Below are positions 1 through 7,303 of a DNA stretch of 36,441 nt, one piece after another. Position 1 is the stretch's first letter. Every line of letters starts with the position of its first letter. This stretch comes from an uncultured Clostridia bacterium (lineage in GTDB: Bacteria > Bacillota > Clostridia > Christensenellales > Borkfalkiaceae). The stretch is taken from NCBI GenBank assembly GCA_947624965.1, contig CANQMN010000005.1, forward strand, positions 1 through 36,441. The letters run 5' to 3'. The notes under the pieces are model-generated. The model had not been told where the DNA came from. It searched no databases and saw only the letters and a list, made by a program, of their open reading frames with translations. The translations under genes and the position numbers were made by a program.

Positions 1-646
1 CTTTCGCAAATTTCTTTCTTTATAGCGCCCTGCGGGCGGCATGTCAAGGGCAAAGAAATTATGCGAGGACCTTATTTTCTCGTCTTCATGTAACAATTCG
101 CCCGCCCCCTCTCCGCCTTGCCTTACAACAAGCCGCAGGCGTGCGGCAAATTGGGTCGCCCACGGCGGAAATAAATTCCGCCTGTGGCGCTTTATTGGTA
201 TGCTTTCGCAAATTTCTTTCTTTATAGCGCCCTGCGGGCGGCATGTCAAGGGCAAAGAAATTATGCGAGGACCTTATTTCTTCGTCTTCATGTAACAATT
301 CGCCCGCCCCCTCTCCGCCTTGCTTTACAACAAGCCGCGGGCGTGCGGCAAATTGGGTCGCCCACGGCGGAAATGAATTCCGCCTGTGGCGCTTTATTGG
401 TATGTTTTCGCAAATTTCTTTCTTTATAGCGCCCTGCGGGCGGCATGTCAAGGGCAAAGAAATTATGCGAGGACCTTATTTTCTCGTCTTCATGTAACAA
501 TTCGCCCGCCCCCTCTCCGCCTTGCTTTACAACAAGCCGCAGGCGTGCGGCAAATTGGGTCGCCCACGGCGGAAATGAATTCCGCCTGTGGCGCTTTATT
601 GGTATGCTTTCGCAAATTTCTTTCTTTATAGCGCCCTGCGGGCGGC
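1..646. repeat. 202-bp tandem repeat, 3.2 copies, open at the left edge
   Basis: Units begin at 1, 203, 405 and 607 with a constant 202-bp period. The fourth copy stops after about 40 bases at 646, where the sequence diverges into the end of the MGMT-like gene. Copies differ by only a few substitutions. Each unit contains near-palindromes, including GCCGCAGGCGTGCGGC and a CGCCCACGGCGGAA / TTCCGCCTGTGGCG pair, so the transcript or single strand could fold. Open frames run through the repeat in several frames on both strands, which is what a 202-bp period (not a multiple of three) without stops would give; I see no ribosome-binding site and treat it as non-coding. The array may continue outside the window. 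Confidence 0.95.
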
Positions 647-660
647 TTCAAACGGGGCGG

Positions 661-972
661 CTATTTGCTACCTCCCTCCCAACAGTATTGCGCCATGTCG
701 ACATAGCCGCCGACGACTTCCACGCCCTCGCTTTCGAGAAGGCGCGCCTGTACGTCCATGCCCCCAAAGGCGAACGCGGGGGCGAGCCTTCCCTCCCTGT
801 TCACCACGCGGTGGCAGGGGACGACGACGGGCGTCGGGTTCCTGTGCAGGGCGTTTCCCACCTGCCGCGCCGCCCGCGGACGCCCGATGGCGCAGGCGAT
901 CATGCCGTACGTTACGACCTTGCCCCGCGGCACCTTCTTCACATATTCGTAGACGGCTTGGTCGAAGGTCAT
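661..972 (-). CDS. Stand-alone MGMT-type alkyltransferase domain protein
   Basis: The 103-residue protein is the DNA-binding/active-site domain of the O6-alkylguanine-DNA alkyltransferase family without the N-terminal domain found in full Ogt/MGMT. The acceptor motif PCHRV is intact with the cysteine near residue 53, so unlike the Atl proteins, which carry Trp there, it could accept an alkyl group. A recognition-helix-like stretch (RPRAARQVGNALHRNP) precedes it. Known family role: removal of, or signalling at, O6-alkylguanine in DNA. Its ATG overlaps the TGA of the upstream ADP-ribosylglycohydrolase gene by 4 bp (ATGA), which implies translational coupling. The gene ends just beside the 202-bp repeat. 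A fragment of a related gene lies at 2592-2667. Confidence 0.85.
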   Translation of the reverse strand: MTFDQAVYEYVKKVPRGKVVTYGMIACAIGRPRAARQVGNALHRNPTPVVVPCHRVVNREGRLAPAFAFGGMDVQARLLESEGVEVVGGYVDMAQYCWEGGSK

Positions 973-2087
973 ACGCGCTCCTCGGGGCGGTAGTCAAATT
1001 TGACGTACTTTTTCAACCAAACGCTGTCCCTGAAATCGTCCTCTTCCATATCGCCGCAGAGATACAGATCGTTTGCGATCTCCCCGATGACATCGATGAG
1101 TTCCAAAGGCTCCGTAAATTGCTTGGGAATGGCGGAATACCCCAACCGCGCGCCGAGGATATTCCCCGCGACCGCGCCCGTGGAATCGCTGTCCCCGCCG
1201 TGGCTCACGGCGGCGGTAACGCCGCGCGCAAAGTCGTTTTCGTATTTCAGGGCGCAATAGACGGCGATGGCGAGCGTCTCCTCGGCGACAGCGCCCTTGC
1301 CGAGGCTCTTTATCGCCGTCCTGTCGTCCCCGCCCTCTTTCGCGAGCGCGACGGCGCGGGTGAGAAGGTCCTGCAAGACGGGCAGATACTGCGCATGGGG
1401 AAAGAGCGCGGGCATGGCGCGCATGGCGTCCAAAGTCGCCGCTTCCACCCCGTCGCCCCGCTCGGCAATGCAGCGGAGAATGTGCGCGAACGCGGCGGCG
1501 GGAATGTAGCCGAGTTCGTGTCCGTGGGTGATCGCCGCCGCCCGCGCCGCGATGAGATCGGAGTCCCCGATGGGACACTTCGTATCGCAATAGAAAAGCG
1601 CGACGGGCGCGACCCGCATGATGCCGCCGCAACCCTTACTGCCGTTGATGGGCTGTTCGATCGTCCCCGCCCCCGCGGCACCCCCTTGCAGGGCGGTGAG
1701 ACAGGTTACGCCCGGGGCGCGGCAGCGGTACAGCTTTTCGACGTTCGCGAGCCAGGAATGCCGCTCGTTTTCGTACATGGGGTAGGGTCCCGTCTGCGTG
1801 CGGTACCAATCCTCATAGCAATAGGGAATATATTCATGCGGCGCTGCCGAAAACCCGCGAAGCATGCCCCGCGTCAAGCCGAGGAGCAGCCCCGCCGCGG
1901 TGAAGAGCGTCATCTGCGTGTCGTCGGAGATCTCCGCGACGCCGTCCTTCAAGATATAGCGGGTAACGCCCGCGCTTCCGAATCGCGCCTCGATCTCGGC
2001 GTCCGACTTAAATTCGATGGGATACCCGAGCGCGTCGCCGACCGCGCCGCCCACGATACATCCCAAAAACTTACTCTGTTCTCTCAT
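969..2087 (-). CDS. ADP-ribosylglycohydrolase family protein (DraG/ARH-like)
   Basis: The 372-residue protein has the binuclear-metal motifs of the ADP-ribosylglycohydrolase family: GGAVGDALG near residues 13-21, DDTQMT near 55-60 and GDSDSTGA about residue 300. These proteins hydrolyse ADP-ribose linkages on proteins or nucleic acids, or related metabolites; the substrate here cannot be told from sequence. The length suits a single full domain. A GAGAGGT sequence about 12 nt upstream of the ATG could serve as ribosome-binding site, though the spacing is long. The stop overlaps the start of the MGMT-like gene, making a two-gene unit that pairs a possible ADP-ribose eraser with a DNA-alkylation protein. 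Confidence 0.88.
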   Translation of the reverse strand: MREQSKFLGCIVGGAVGDALGYPIEFKSDAEIEARFGSAGVTRYILKDGVAEISDDTQMTLFTAAGLLLGLTRGMLRGFSAAPHEYIPYCYEDWYRTQTGPYPMYENERHSWLANVEKLYRCRAPGVTCLTALQGGAAGAGTIEQPINGSKGCGGIMRVAPVALFYCDTKCPIGDSDLIAARAAAITHGHELGYIPAAAFAHILRCIAERGDGVEAATLDAMRAMPALFPHAQYLPVLQDLLTRAVALAKEGGDDRTAIKSLGKGAVAEETLAIAVYCALKYENDFARGVTAAVSHGGDSDSTGAVAGNILGARLGYSAIPKQFTEPLELIDVIGEIANDLYLCGDMEEDDFRDSVWLKKYVKFDYRPEERV

Positions 2088-2313
2088 GGTCCATTCTTAC
2101 CTCTCACGGAAAAAGATCTTGCGTAAATCGCTTGCGTCGGGCGGAATTTACTTCCGCTATGCGCGGTCCCACTCGGCAAACCTTTTTGCCTTCTTGTCCG
2201 TTGAAACGAACAAGAGGACAAGTTCGTCAAGACGCGAGCGCTTTTCCTCGAACGATTTTACGCGGCAAGCGAGGCAAAGCCGAAGCGGGCAAGCAAAGAA
2301 TCGTTTGAAACCC
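2088..2313. other. Intergenic region with weak hairpins, no gene
   Basis: I see no credible coding sequence here. It holds imperfect inverted repeats, for example CTTGTCCGTT / AACGaACAAG near 2204 and TCGAACGATT / AATCGTTTGA near 2249-2306. This is the left flank of the restriction-modification island: it separates the duplicated lepA end from the ADP-ribosylglycohydrolase gene and may be the original sequence downstream of lepA or scar material. Confidence 0.5.
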
Positions 2314-2591
2314 TCAATCCTTATTTGTTTTGAGAATTTGCATGAACACTTCGCTGGGGACTTTGACCGTGCCGATCTGGCGCATGCGCTTCTTGCCCTC
2401 CTTCTGCTTTTCGAGGAGCTTTTTCTTGCGCGTGATGTCGCCGCCGTAGCACTTGGCGAGGACGTCCTTTCTTACCGCCTTCACCGTCTCGCGGGCGATA
2501 ATCTTCCCGCCGATCGCCGCCTGCACGGGAATTTCAAAGAGCTGGCGCGGAATGGCGTCCTTCAAATTTTCGCACAGCATCCTTCCGCGCG
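2314..2591 (-). pseudogene. Duplicated 3' end of lepA (about 91 codons)
   Basis: Positions 2318-2591 match 4601-4874, the last part of lepA, at a constant offset of 2283 bp with very few differences (for example CTTTGACCGTG against CTTCGACGGTG). The frame encodes the LepA C-terminus from [12 protein letters not shown] to ILKTNKD and then a stop; the true gene ends ILKTNRDK. It has no LepA start, no GTPase domain and no SD of its own. A 114-residue open frame begins upstream in unrelated sequence and runs into it, but that is a chance fusion. It is the outer copy of a long direct repeat that flanks the restriction-modification genes. Confidence 0.92.
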
Positions 2592-2667
2592 AAATTATCC
2601 CAAAGTGTGACTTCACCCCCGCGGCACGGTTTTGAGATATTCGTAGACGGATTGGCAAAAGGTCATT
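2592..2667 (-). pseudogene. 5' fragment of a second MGMT-like gene
   Basis: Reading leftward from an ATG at 2667 the sequence encodes [17 protein letters not shown] and then meets TGA. This aligns with the start of the intact gene at 972 (MTFDQAVYEYVKKVPRG). About 41 of 50 bases match between 2618-2667 and 923-972. Past the stop, a shift of frame would give GEVTLWDNF, resembling GKVVTYGMI, so the remnant looks frameshifted as well as cut off. It then joins directly to the duplicated lepA end at 2591/2592. An AAGGG sequence lies upstream of the ATG. It was probably cargo of the incoming island, truncated at the insertion junction. Confidence 0.8.
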
Positions 2668-2692
2668 CTAACAAACCCTTATATATTAGGAA

Positions 2693-3541
2693 TCAATTTT
2701 CAATAATTCCGTTTGAAAACAAAAAAGATTTTACTCTTTCTTTGGCGGTTTGAAAATACTCGCCGTCAAGTTCAAAGCCTATGAATTTACGCCCTGTTTT
2801 AATGCAAGCTATTGCGGTTGTTGCAGAACCCATGCACGGATCCAAGACAACATCGCTTTTATTGGTGTATGTTTTTATGAGCCACTCCAAAAGGGCGACT
2901 GGTTTTTGTGTGGGGTGAAGTTTACCTTCGCTCTCGGCTGTAACAAAATACTGTACCGAACGCGGATAACGAAGTCCCGTATCGTTTTTTACTAAAACCG
3001 CCTTCTTCTGTTCCCCATATGCCATCGTATCTCGAACAGCACAGCCTTTATTGTAGGGCTCGCCTTCCCGCATTTGAGGATTGTAGGTACACTGTCTTTT
3101 ATAAAATATAACAATATCCTCATGCGCTCTTAATGGTTGTTTTTTTGCATTCAAATAACCCGTCGCTTTTGATTTTTCCCAGACAATCGTGTATTTGAAA
3201 TCCTCATAATTCGTACCGATCAAATAAGCGGTGAATGGCATTTGCGCTGTGGAAATCGTGGGAGCAGTAATCTTATTGACGCGGTTTGCTTCTTTCCAAA
3301 ATTCCGCGTAATCAATCACTTTGTCCCAAATATTTCTTTTGTTCAACGTTCCATAAGGAAAATCGGTTATGATGGCATCAATAGAGCCCTCGGGAATGCT
3401 CGCCAAACCCTTTGACGAAAACATATTACAGTGGACTAATTTAATCCCGCGATATTCAAAGAAATCGGGTTCGTCCACAAGCGATCCACTCTCGTAAAGT
3501 TTCGGACCGAATATACTTAATTGGCAAGCATCGTTTAACAT
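2693..3541 (-). CDS. Type II DNA methyltransferase (beta-class N4-C/N6-A)
   Basis: The SAM-dependent DNA methylase has the permuted beta-class order: the catalytic TDFPYG motif (variant of DPPY) near residues 59-64, LHPTQKP near 208-214, then the SAM-binding motif DPCMGSATT near 234-242. It would methylate adenine N6 or cytosine N4 in the recognition site and protect it from the neighbouring endonuclease. I place the start at ATG 3541 (282 aa), preceded by GTGAGG at good spacing. An in-frame ATG at 3568 abuts the -10 box of the methylase promoter, so a transcript from that promoter would not contain it; a transcript from the controller promoter could. It is the last gene of the controller-endonuclease-methylase series. 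The specificity cannot be read from sequence. Confidence 0.9.
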   Translation of the reverse strand: MLNDACQLSIFGPKLYESGSLVDEPDFFEYRGIKLVHCNMFSSKGLASIPEGSIDAIITDFPYGTLNKRNIWDKVIDYAEFWKEANRVNKITAPTISTAQMPFTAYLIGTNYEDFKYTIVWEKSKATGYLNAKKQPLRAHEDIVIFYKRQCTYNPQMREGEPYNKGCAVRDTMAYGEQKKAVLVKNDTGLRYPRSVQYFVTAESEGKLHPTQKPVALLEWLIKTYTNKSDVVLDPCMGSATTAIACIKTGRKFIGFELDGEYFQTAKERVKSFLFSNGIIEN

Positions 3542-3568
3542 TTTTGCCTCACGCAAATTGTTACTCAT

Positions 3569-3597
3569 ATTATACTATACATTCTGCAATCAGTCAA
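3569..3597 (-). promoter_or_regulatory. Methylase promoter
   Basis: On the minus strand TTGACT (3597-3592) and TATAAT (3574-3569) are separated by 17 bp, lying between the endonuclease stop and the methylase. Transcription would start near 3562. It would let the methylase be made without the controller or endonuclease, as needed when the system enters an unmodified cell. Confidence 0.72.
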
Positions 3598-3605
3598 GCA
3601 TTTTC

Positions 3606-4250
3606 TCAAAGAAGGGGCAGAAGCGTATCGACGAGTGATTTGATCGTTTCAAGATCGAGTTCGTGCTTTATTTTATACAACGGTTTCTTTGAATTACGTG
3701 TCCCTTTCAAAAAGAAATATCGCCGCGGAACGATTCCAGTTTCAGCCCAAAACTCCGCCTCATAGTTCAAAAATGTATTTTCTCTTCCTGCGACTTGCCC
3801 CGCAAAAACGATATAAGCACAACTTTGAGGATCAATGCCTTCTTGCTTTAATGCCTGGGCGATTTTCTTGAAATCCGCAAGTGCTCTATCAAAGTAACAT
3901 GAATCCAAGTATGTTTTGTTTTCTATAAAAGCGATTCTCTTTTCCCCATACCAAACGTGACGGTCTACTTGTATTCGATTGTTGGTATAGGTCTGTCCCT
4001 TATACATAATTGTTTTAGAGAGAAAATCGGTGTTGCCGACCTTTGAAACGATGGGCAACGGCAAAAATTTATTCATCGCATCGAAAACCGATTGCAAAAC
4101 TTTTTCTACCAACTCTCCCGCTGCATATCGTATAGTGCCTTCCGTACGATGGATTAATCCGATTTCACTCAATCTCTGCTGTTCATCATCGTATTTATCG
4201 CTGACCGCTTGAAAAATTGCCTGATAAAATTCTTCTGTTGCAAGATACAT
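3606..4250 (-). CDS. Putative type II restriction endonuclease, PD-(D/E)xK type
   Basis: A 214-residue protein between the controller and methylase genes. QVDRHVW followed by RIAFIENKTYLD places Asp96 and Glu110-x-Lys112 as a plausible PD-(D/E)xK metal-binding centre on adjacent strands. I do not recognise a named family, so the assignment rests on the catalytic pattern, the size and the position. A strong SD (GGAGGAAGAAA) precedes ATG 4250; the controller stop is 15 bp upstream, so the two are probably cotranscribed from the controller promoter. Expected role: cleavage of unmethylated recognition sites. Confidence 0.72.
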   Translation of the reverse strand: MYLATEEFYQAIFQAVSDKYDDEQQRLSEIGLIHRTEGTIRYAAGELVEKVLQSVFDAMNKFLPLPIVSKVGNTDFLSKTIMYKGQTYTNNRIQVDRHVWYGEKRIAFIENKTYLDSCYFDRALADFKKIAQALKQEGIDPQSCAYIVFAGQVAGRENTFLNYEAEFWAETGIVPRRYFFLKGTRNSKKPLYKIKHELDLETIKSLVDTLLPLL

Positions 4251-4265
4251 TTTCTTCCTCCGTAA

Positions 4266-4469
4266 TTAAAACTTAAAAAATTCACTCAACGAGATTTCCA
4301 AAGCATTTACTATCTTTTCCAAGACTGTAACCGTTAAATTTCTTTTTCCGACCTCTACGCTTGCGATATAAGTCCTATGAATACTCGACCGAAATGCAAG
4401 TTCTTCTTGGCTGATTCCCATTTTGTTTCTTAACTCTTTAATCCGTTTACCGATTTTTTCCTGTATCAT
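4266..4469 (-). CDS. XRE-family controller (C) protein of the R-M system
   Basis: The 67-residue protein is a single helix-turn-helix domain with the features of R-M controller proteins: ISQEELAFRSSIHRTYIASVEVGKRNL, followed by a short dimerisation tail. Known C proteins bind operators at their own promoter, first activating and then repressing it, so endonuclease expression lags methylation. The gene has a very strong SD (AAAGGAGGTAAAGT before ATG 4469). The promoter upstream overlaps a perfect inverted repeat fitting an operator. It is the first gene of the island operon. Confidence 0.88.
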   Translation of the reverse strand: MIQEKIGKRIKELRNKMGISQEELAFRSSIHRTYIASVEVGKRNLTVTVLEKIVNALEISLSEFFKF

Positions 4470-4485
4470 ACTTTACCTCCTTTCT

Positions 4486-4534
4486 ATAATAAAAGATTGT
4501 TACTCAAATATCAACATACGATGAGTAACAATCT
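4486..4534 (-). promoter_or_regulatory. Controller promoter with 13-bp inverted-repeat operator
   Basis: On the minus strand TTGATA (4514-4509) and TATTAT (4491-4486) are 17 bp apart, just upstream of the controller SD. AGATTGTTACTCA (4494-4506) and TGAGTAACAATCT (4522-4534) form a perfect 13-bp inverted repeat. One arm lies inside the promoter spacer and the other upstream of the -35. This suits autoregulation by a dimeric controller. Which arm activates and which represses is not visible. Confidence 0.75.
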
Positions 4535-4593
4535 ACATATTTGATGAGGATACTGTGAAAATAGATAAAAAACTTTCCGCGTAAGCCCCCGCT

Positions 4594-6405
4594 TTACTTG
4601 TCCCTATTTGTTTTGAGAATTTGCATGAACACTTCGCTGGGGACTTCGACGGTGCCGATCTGGCGCATGCGCTTCTTGCCCTCCTTCTGCTTTTCGAGGA
4701 GCTTTTTCTTGCGCGTGATGTCGCCGCCGTAGCACTTGGCGAGGACGTCCTTTCTTACCGCCTTCACCGTCTCGCGGGCGATAATCTTCCCGCCGATCGC
4801 CGCCTGCACGGGAATTTCAAAGAGCTGGCGCGGAATGGCGTCCTTCAAATTTTCGCACAGCATCCTTCCGCGCGCGTACGCCCTTTCCTCGTGGACGATG
4901 GTCGAGAGCGCGTCGCAGGGATCGCCGTTGAGCAAAATATCGAGCTTGACGAGCTTGCTCCGCTCGTACCCCGCGAGCTCGTAATCGAAGCTCGCGTACC
5001 CCTTGGTGCGGGATTTCAGTTCGTCGAAAAAGTCGTACACGATCTCGTTGAGCGGAAGCCTGTATTCGAGCTTGACTCTCCGCGCGTCGAGGTAGGTCAT
5101 GTCCTTAAAGACGCCGCGCTTATCTTGGCACAGATCCATGACAGAGCCCAAATAGTCGGGCGGGGAATAGATCTCCGCCTTCACGATAGGCTCCTCCATA
5201 TAATCGATGTCCGAGGGAGGCGGCAGGTGGGAAGGGTTGTCCACATACAGCTCGCTCCCGTCCGTCTTGTGGACGAGGTAACTCACGCTCGGCGCGGTGG
5301 TGATGATGTCTAAATTGAACTCCCGCTCGATGCGCTCCTGAATGATTTCCATGTGCAGAAGTCCCAAAAAGCCGCAACGGAAGCCGAAGCCGAGCGCGAC
5401 GGAATTATCCGGCTCGAAGATGAGCGCGGCGTCGTTGAGCTTCAATTTGAGAATGGCTTCTTTGAGGTCGAGGAACTTGCTCCCGTCCAGCGGATAGATG
5501 CCGCAGAACACGACGGGCTGTACCTTTTTATAGCCGGGGAGCGGCTTGTCCGCGGGCGCGGTCGCGCTCGTTACGGTGTCGCCCACGGCGATGTCCTCGA
5601 TGGACTTGATGGACGCGGCGATATAGCCCACTTCGCCCGCCGAAAGGAGCTCCTTGGGGCGGAGCATGGGCGCGAACGCCCCCACCTCGGTAACGTCGTA
5701 CGTGCGCTCGGAGAGGAAGGAAGTAATTTTATCCCCCACCTTCACGCTCCCGTCCACGAGGCGGACGAAGAGGATAACGCCCTTATAGTTGTCGTAATAG
5801 CTGTCGAAGATGAGCGCTTTGAGGGGCGCCTCGGTGTCCCCCTCGGGCGGCGGGATGAACTTGACGACCGCCTCCAAAATATCGCGAACGTTCGTGCCCT
5901 CTTTTGCCGAGACGCAGGGCGCCTCCGAACAATCCAGCCCGATGACGTCCTCGATCTCCGCTTTCGTCTCCTCGATGCGGGCGGAAGCGAGGTCGATCTT
6001 GTTGATGACGGGCACGATCTCCAAATCGTTTTCGAGGGCGAGATAGACGTTGGCGAGCGTCTGCGCCTCCACGCCCTGCGTCGCGTCCACGACGAGGAGC
6101 GCCCCCTCGCACGCGGCGAGCGAACGGGAGACCTCGTAGGTGAAGTCCACATGCCCAGGGGTGTCGATGAGGTTGAACTCGTACTCCTCCCCGTCGAGCG
6201 CGGTATAGTACATGCGCACGGGCGCGAGCTTGATGGTGATGCCGCGCTCGCGTTCGATGTCCATCGAATCGAGGAGCTGTTCCTCCATGTCGCGGCGGGC
6301 GACCTGCCCCGTGAGCTCCATAATGCGGTCTGCAATGGTGCTCTTGCCGTGGTCGATGTGCGCGATGATGCAAAAATTTCGTAAATTTCGGTTGGGTTTC
6401 GCCAT
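4594..6405 (-). CDS. lepA: Elongation factor 4 (LepA), ribosome-associated GTPase
   Basis: The 603-residue protein has the normal length and order of LepA: an N-terminal GTPase with AHIDHGKST (P-loop), the RGITIK switch region, DTPGHVDF and NKIDLASA, then beta-barrel and EF-G-like domains, and the LepA-specific C-terminal domain ([17 protein letters not shown] ... [13 protein letters not shown]). It acts on translating or initiating ribosomes, promoting back-translocation or helping subunit biogenesis under stress. It has its own promoter in the divergent 90-bp gap shared with the glycerophosphodiesterase gene. The last 274 bp are duplicated at 2318 beyond the restriction-modification island. 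Confidence 0.98.
   Translation of the reverse strand: MAKPNRNLRNFCIIAHIDHGKSTIADRIMELTGQVARRDMEEQLLDSMDIERERGITIKLAPVRMYYTALDGEEYEFNLIDTPGHVDFTYEVSRSLAACEGALLVVDATQGVEAQTLANVYLALENDLEIVPVINKIDLASARIEETKAEIEDVIGLDCSEAPCVSAKEGTNVRDILEAVVKFIPPPEGDTEAPLKALIFDSYYDNYKGVILFVRLVDGSVKVGDKITSFLSERTYDVTEVGAFAPMLRPKELLSAGEVGYIAASIKSIEDIAVGDTVTSATAPADKPLPGYKKVQPVVFCGIYPLDGSKFLDLKEAILKLKLNDAALIFEPDNSVALGFGFRCGFLGLLHMEIIQERIEREFNLDIITTAPSVSYLVHKTDGSELYVDNPSHLPPPSDIDYMEEPIVKAEIYSPPDYLGSVMDLCQDKRGVFKDMTYLDARRVKLEYRLPLNEIVYDFFDELKSRTKGYASFDYELAGYERSKLVKLDILLNGDPCDALSTIVHEERAYARGRMLCENLKDAIPRQLFEIPVQAAIGGKIIARETVKAVRKDVLAKCYGGDITRKKKLLEKQKEGKKRMRQIGTVEVPSEVFMQILKTNRDK
4601..4874. repeat. Inner copy of the 274-bp direct repeat (true lepA 3' end)
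   Basis: This is the partner of 2318-2591 at an offset of 2283 bp. It contains the codons for the last part of LepA. The identity breaks at 2592/4875 on one side and near 2317/4600 on the other, which defines the duplication boundaries. Confidence 0.92.
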
Positions 6406-6425
6406 AACGTCTGCCTTTGAAAAAT

Positions 6426-6454
6426 ATTATAGTAAATTTTCGGAAATTTTGCAA
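6426..6454 (-). promoter_or_regulatory. lepA promoter
   Basis: On the minus strand TTGCAA (6454-6449) and TATAAT (6431-6426) are separated by 17 bp, with about 20 nt between the -10 and ATG 6405. A weak AAAGG lies upstream of the start. Confidence 0.7.
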
Positions 6455-6460
6455 CCGCTA

Positions 6461-6489
6461 TTGCAATCTTCGGAAAAATTTGATAGAAT
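6461..6489 (+). promoter_or_regulatory. Promoter of the glycerophosphodiesterase gene, apparently leaderless
   Basis: TTGCAA (6461-6466) and TAGAAT (6484-6489) are 17 bp apart. Only six bases separate the -10 from ATG 6496, so transcription should begin at or next to the start codon. No SD sequence is present upstream of the ATG. Confidence 0.65.
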
Positions 6490-6495
6490 ATTGCT

Positions 6496-7236
6496 ATGAA
6501 AGAGCTTGATTTTCTCCGCGAGCCGTTTGCGCACCGCGGACTTCATAATACAGAGATCCCCGAAAACAGCCTTGCGGCGTTCCGCGCCGCCGTCGAACGC
6601 GGCTTCGCGATCGAGACGGACGTGCGCTTCTCCGCGGACGGACGGCTCGTCGTGTTTCACGACGACGATCTCGCCCGCATGACGGGCGACGAGCGCAGCG
6701 TTGCGGACTGCACGGCGTCCGAGCTCAAACGGCTCCGCCTCGGCGGCACGCACGAACAGATCCCGCTCTTTTCCGAACTGCTCCGCACGGTGGGCGGGAA
6801 GGTCCCCCTTCTCATCGAGATCAAAAACATGCGCGGCGTCAAGCCGAAAAAGATCGCCGCCGCCCTCTTCGACGCGCTCGAAGGCTATGAGGGGAAGTAC
6901 GCGATCCAGAGCTTCCAGCCCTTCTATGTGCGCGCCTGCCGCAAACTTCGCCCCGACGTGCCGTGCGGCGTGCTCTCCGCGGCGCGCTTCCGCAAGGAGG
7001 ACTTCGGCGGGGGCGCGTTCTGGAAATGGAAAGCGCACTGCATCAAGAACATGACGTTCAACTTCACGGTAAAGCCCGACTTCGTGAGCTACGATCTCTA
7101 CGGTCTGCCCACGAAAAAGACGGAAAAATTCAAAGGTCCCGTGCTCGCATGGACGGTGCGCAGCGAGGAAGAGGAGATCCTCGCGCGCAAGAATGCGGAT
7201 ACGGTCATTTTCGAGCGCTATCTTCCGCGGTATTGA
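6496..7236 (+). CDS. Glycerophosphodiester phosphodiesterase family protein
   Basis: The 246-residue protein is a GDPD TIM-barrel: the AHRG motif at residues 12-15, PENSLAAF, the metal ligands in IETD near 40 and FHDDDL near 54-59, and LLIEIKN near 111-117. Family members hydrolyse glycerophosphodiesters to glycerol-3-phosphate and an alcohol, feeding phospholipid recycling. There is no signal peptide or membrane segment, so it is cytoplasmic. It is transcribed divergently from lepA, has no SD and appears to be read from a leaderless transcript. A strong terminator follows at 7265. Confidence 0.93.
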   Translation: MKELDFLREPFAHRGLHNTEIPENSLAAFRAAVERGFAIETDVRFSADGRLVVFHDDDLARMTGDERSVADCTASELKRLRLGGTHEQIPLFSELLRTVGGKVPLLIEIKNMRGVKPKKIAAALFDALEGYEGKYAIQSFQPFYVRACRKLRPDVPCGVLSAARFRKEDFGGGAFWKWKAHCIKNMTFNFTVKPDFVSYDLYGLPTKKTEKFKGPVLAWTVRSEEEEILARKNADTVIFERYLPRY

Positions 7237-7264
7237 AGCGCCGCGCCCCTCTTTTCGGAGAACG

Positions 7265-7303
7265 CGAGGGGGAGACGATCTTTCGTCTCCCCCTCGTTTT
7301 TTT
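7265..7303 (+). terminator. Intrinsic terminator after the GDPD gene
   Basis: CGAGGGGGAGACGA and TCGTCTCCCCCTCG (7265-7278 and 7283-7296) form a perfect 14-bp stem with a 4-nt loop, followed by seven T residues on the plus strand. It ends at the stop of the convergent ferritin-like gene. Confidence 0.92.

Larger units (their letters stand above)
2592..4600 (-). mobile_element. Type II restriction-modification island inserted at the lepA 3' end
   Basis: This segment lies between two 274-bp direct repeats made of the lepA 3' end (2318-2591 and 4601-4874). It carries a controller, endonuclease and methylase plus a gene fragment. It is visibly richer in A and T than both flanks, which suggests acquisition. 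No transposase or integrase is inside. The arrangement matches insertion with long target duplication, a mode described for restriction-modification gene units in Helicobacter and other bacteria. The intact lepA copy keeps its full reading frame, so the insertion did not destroy the host gene. Confidence 0.8.

Noticed and set aside
41-993. Short open frames through the 202-bp repeats as small genes
   Set aside because: They arise in several frames at once by the repeat period, without SD or start context, and some run antisense through the MGMT-like gene.
2314-2658. A 114-residue LepA-like protein gene
   Set aside because: Its N-terminus is a chance frame through the MGMT fragment joined to a duplicated lepA end; it lacks every functional LepA domain except part of the C-terminal one.
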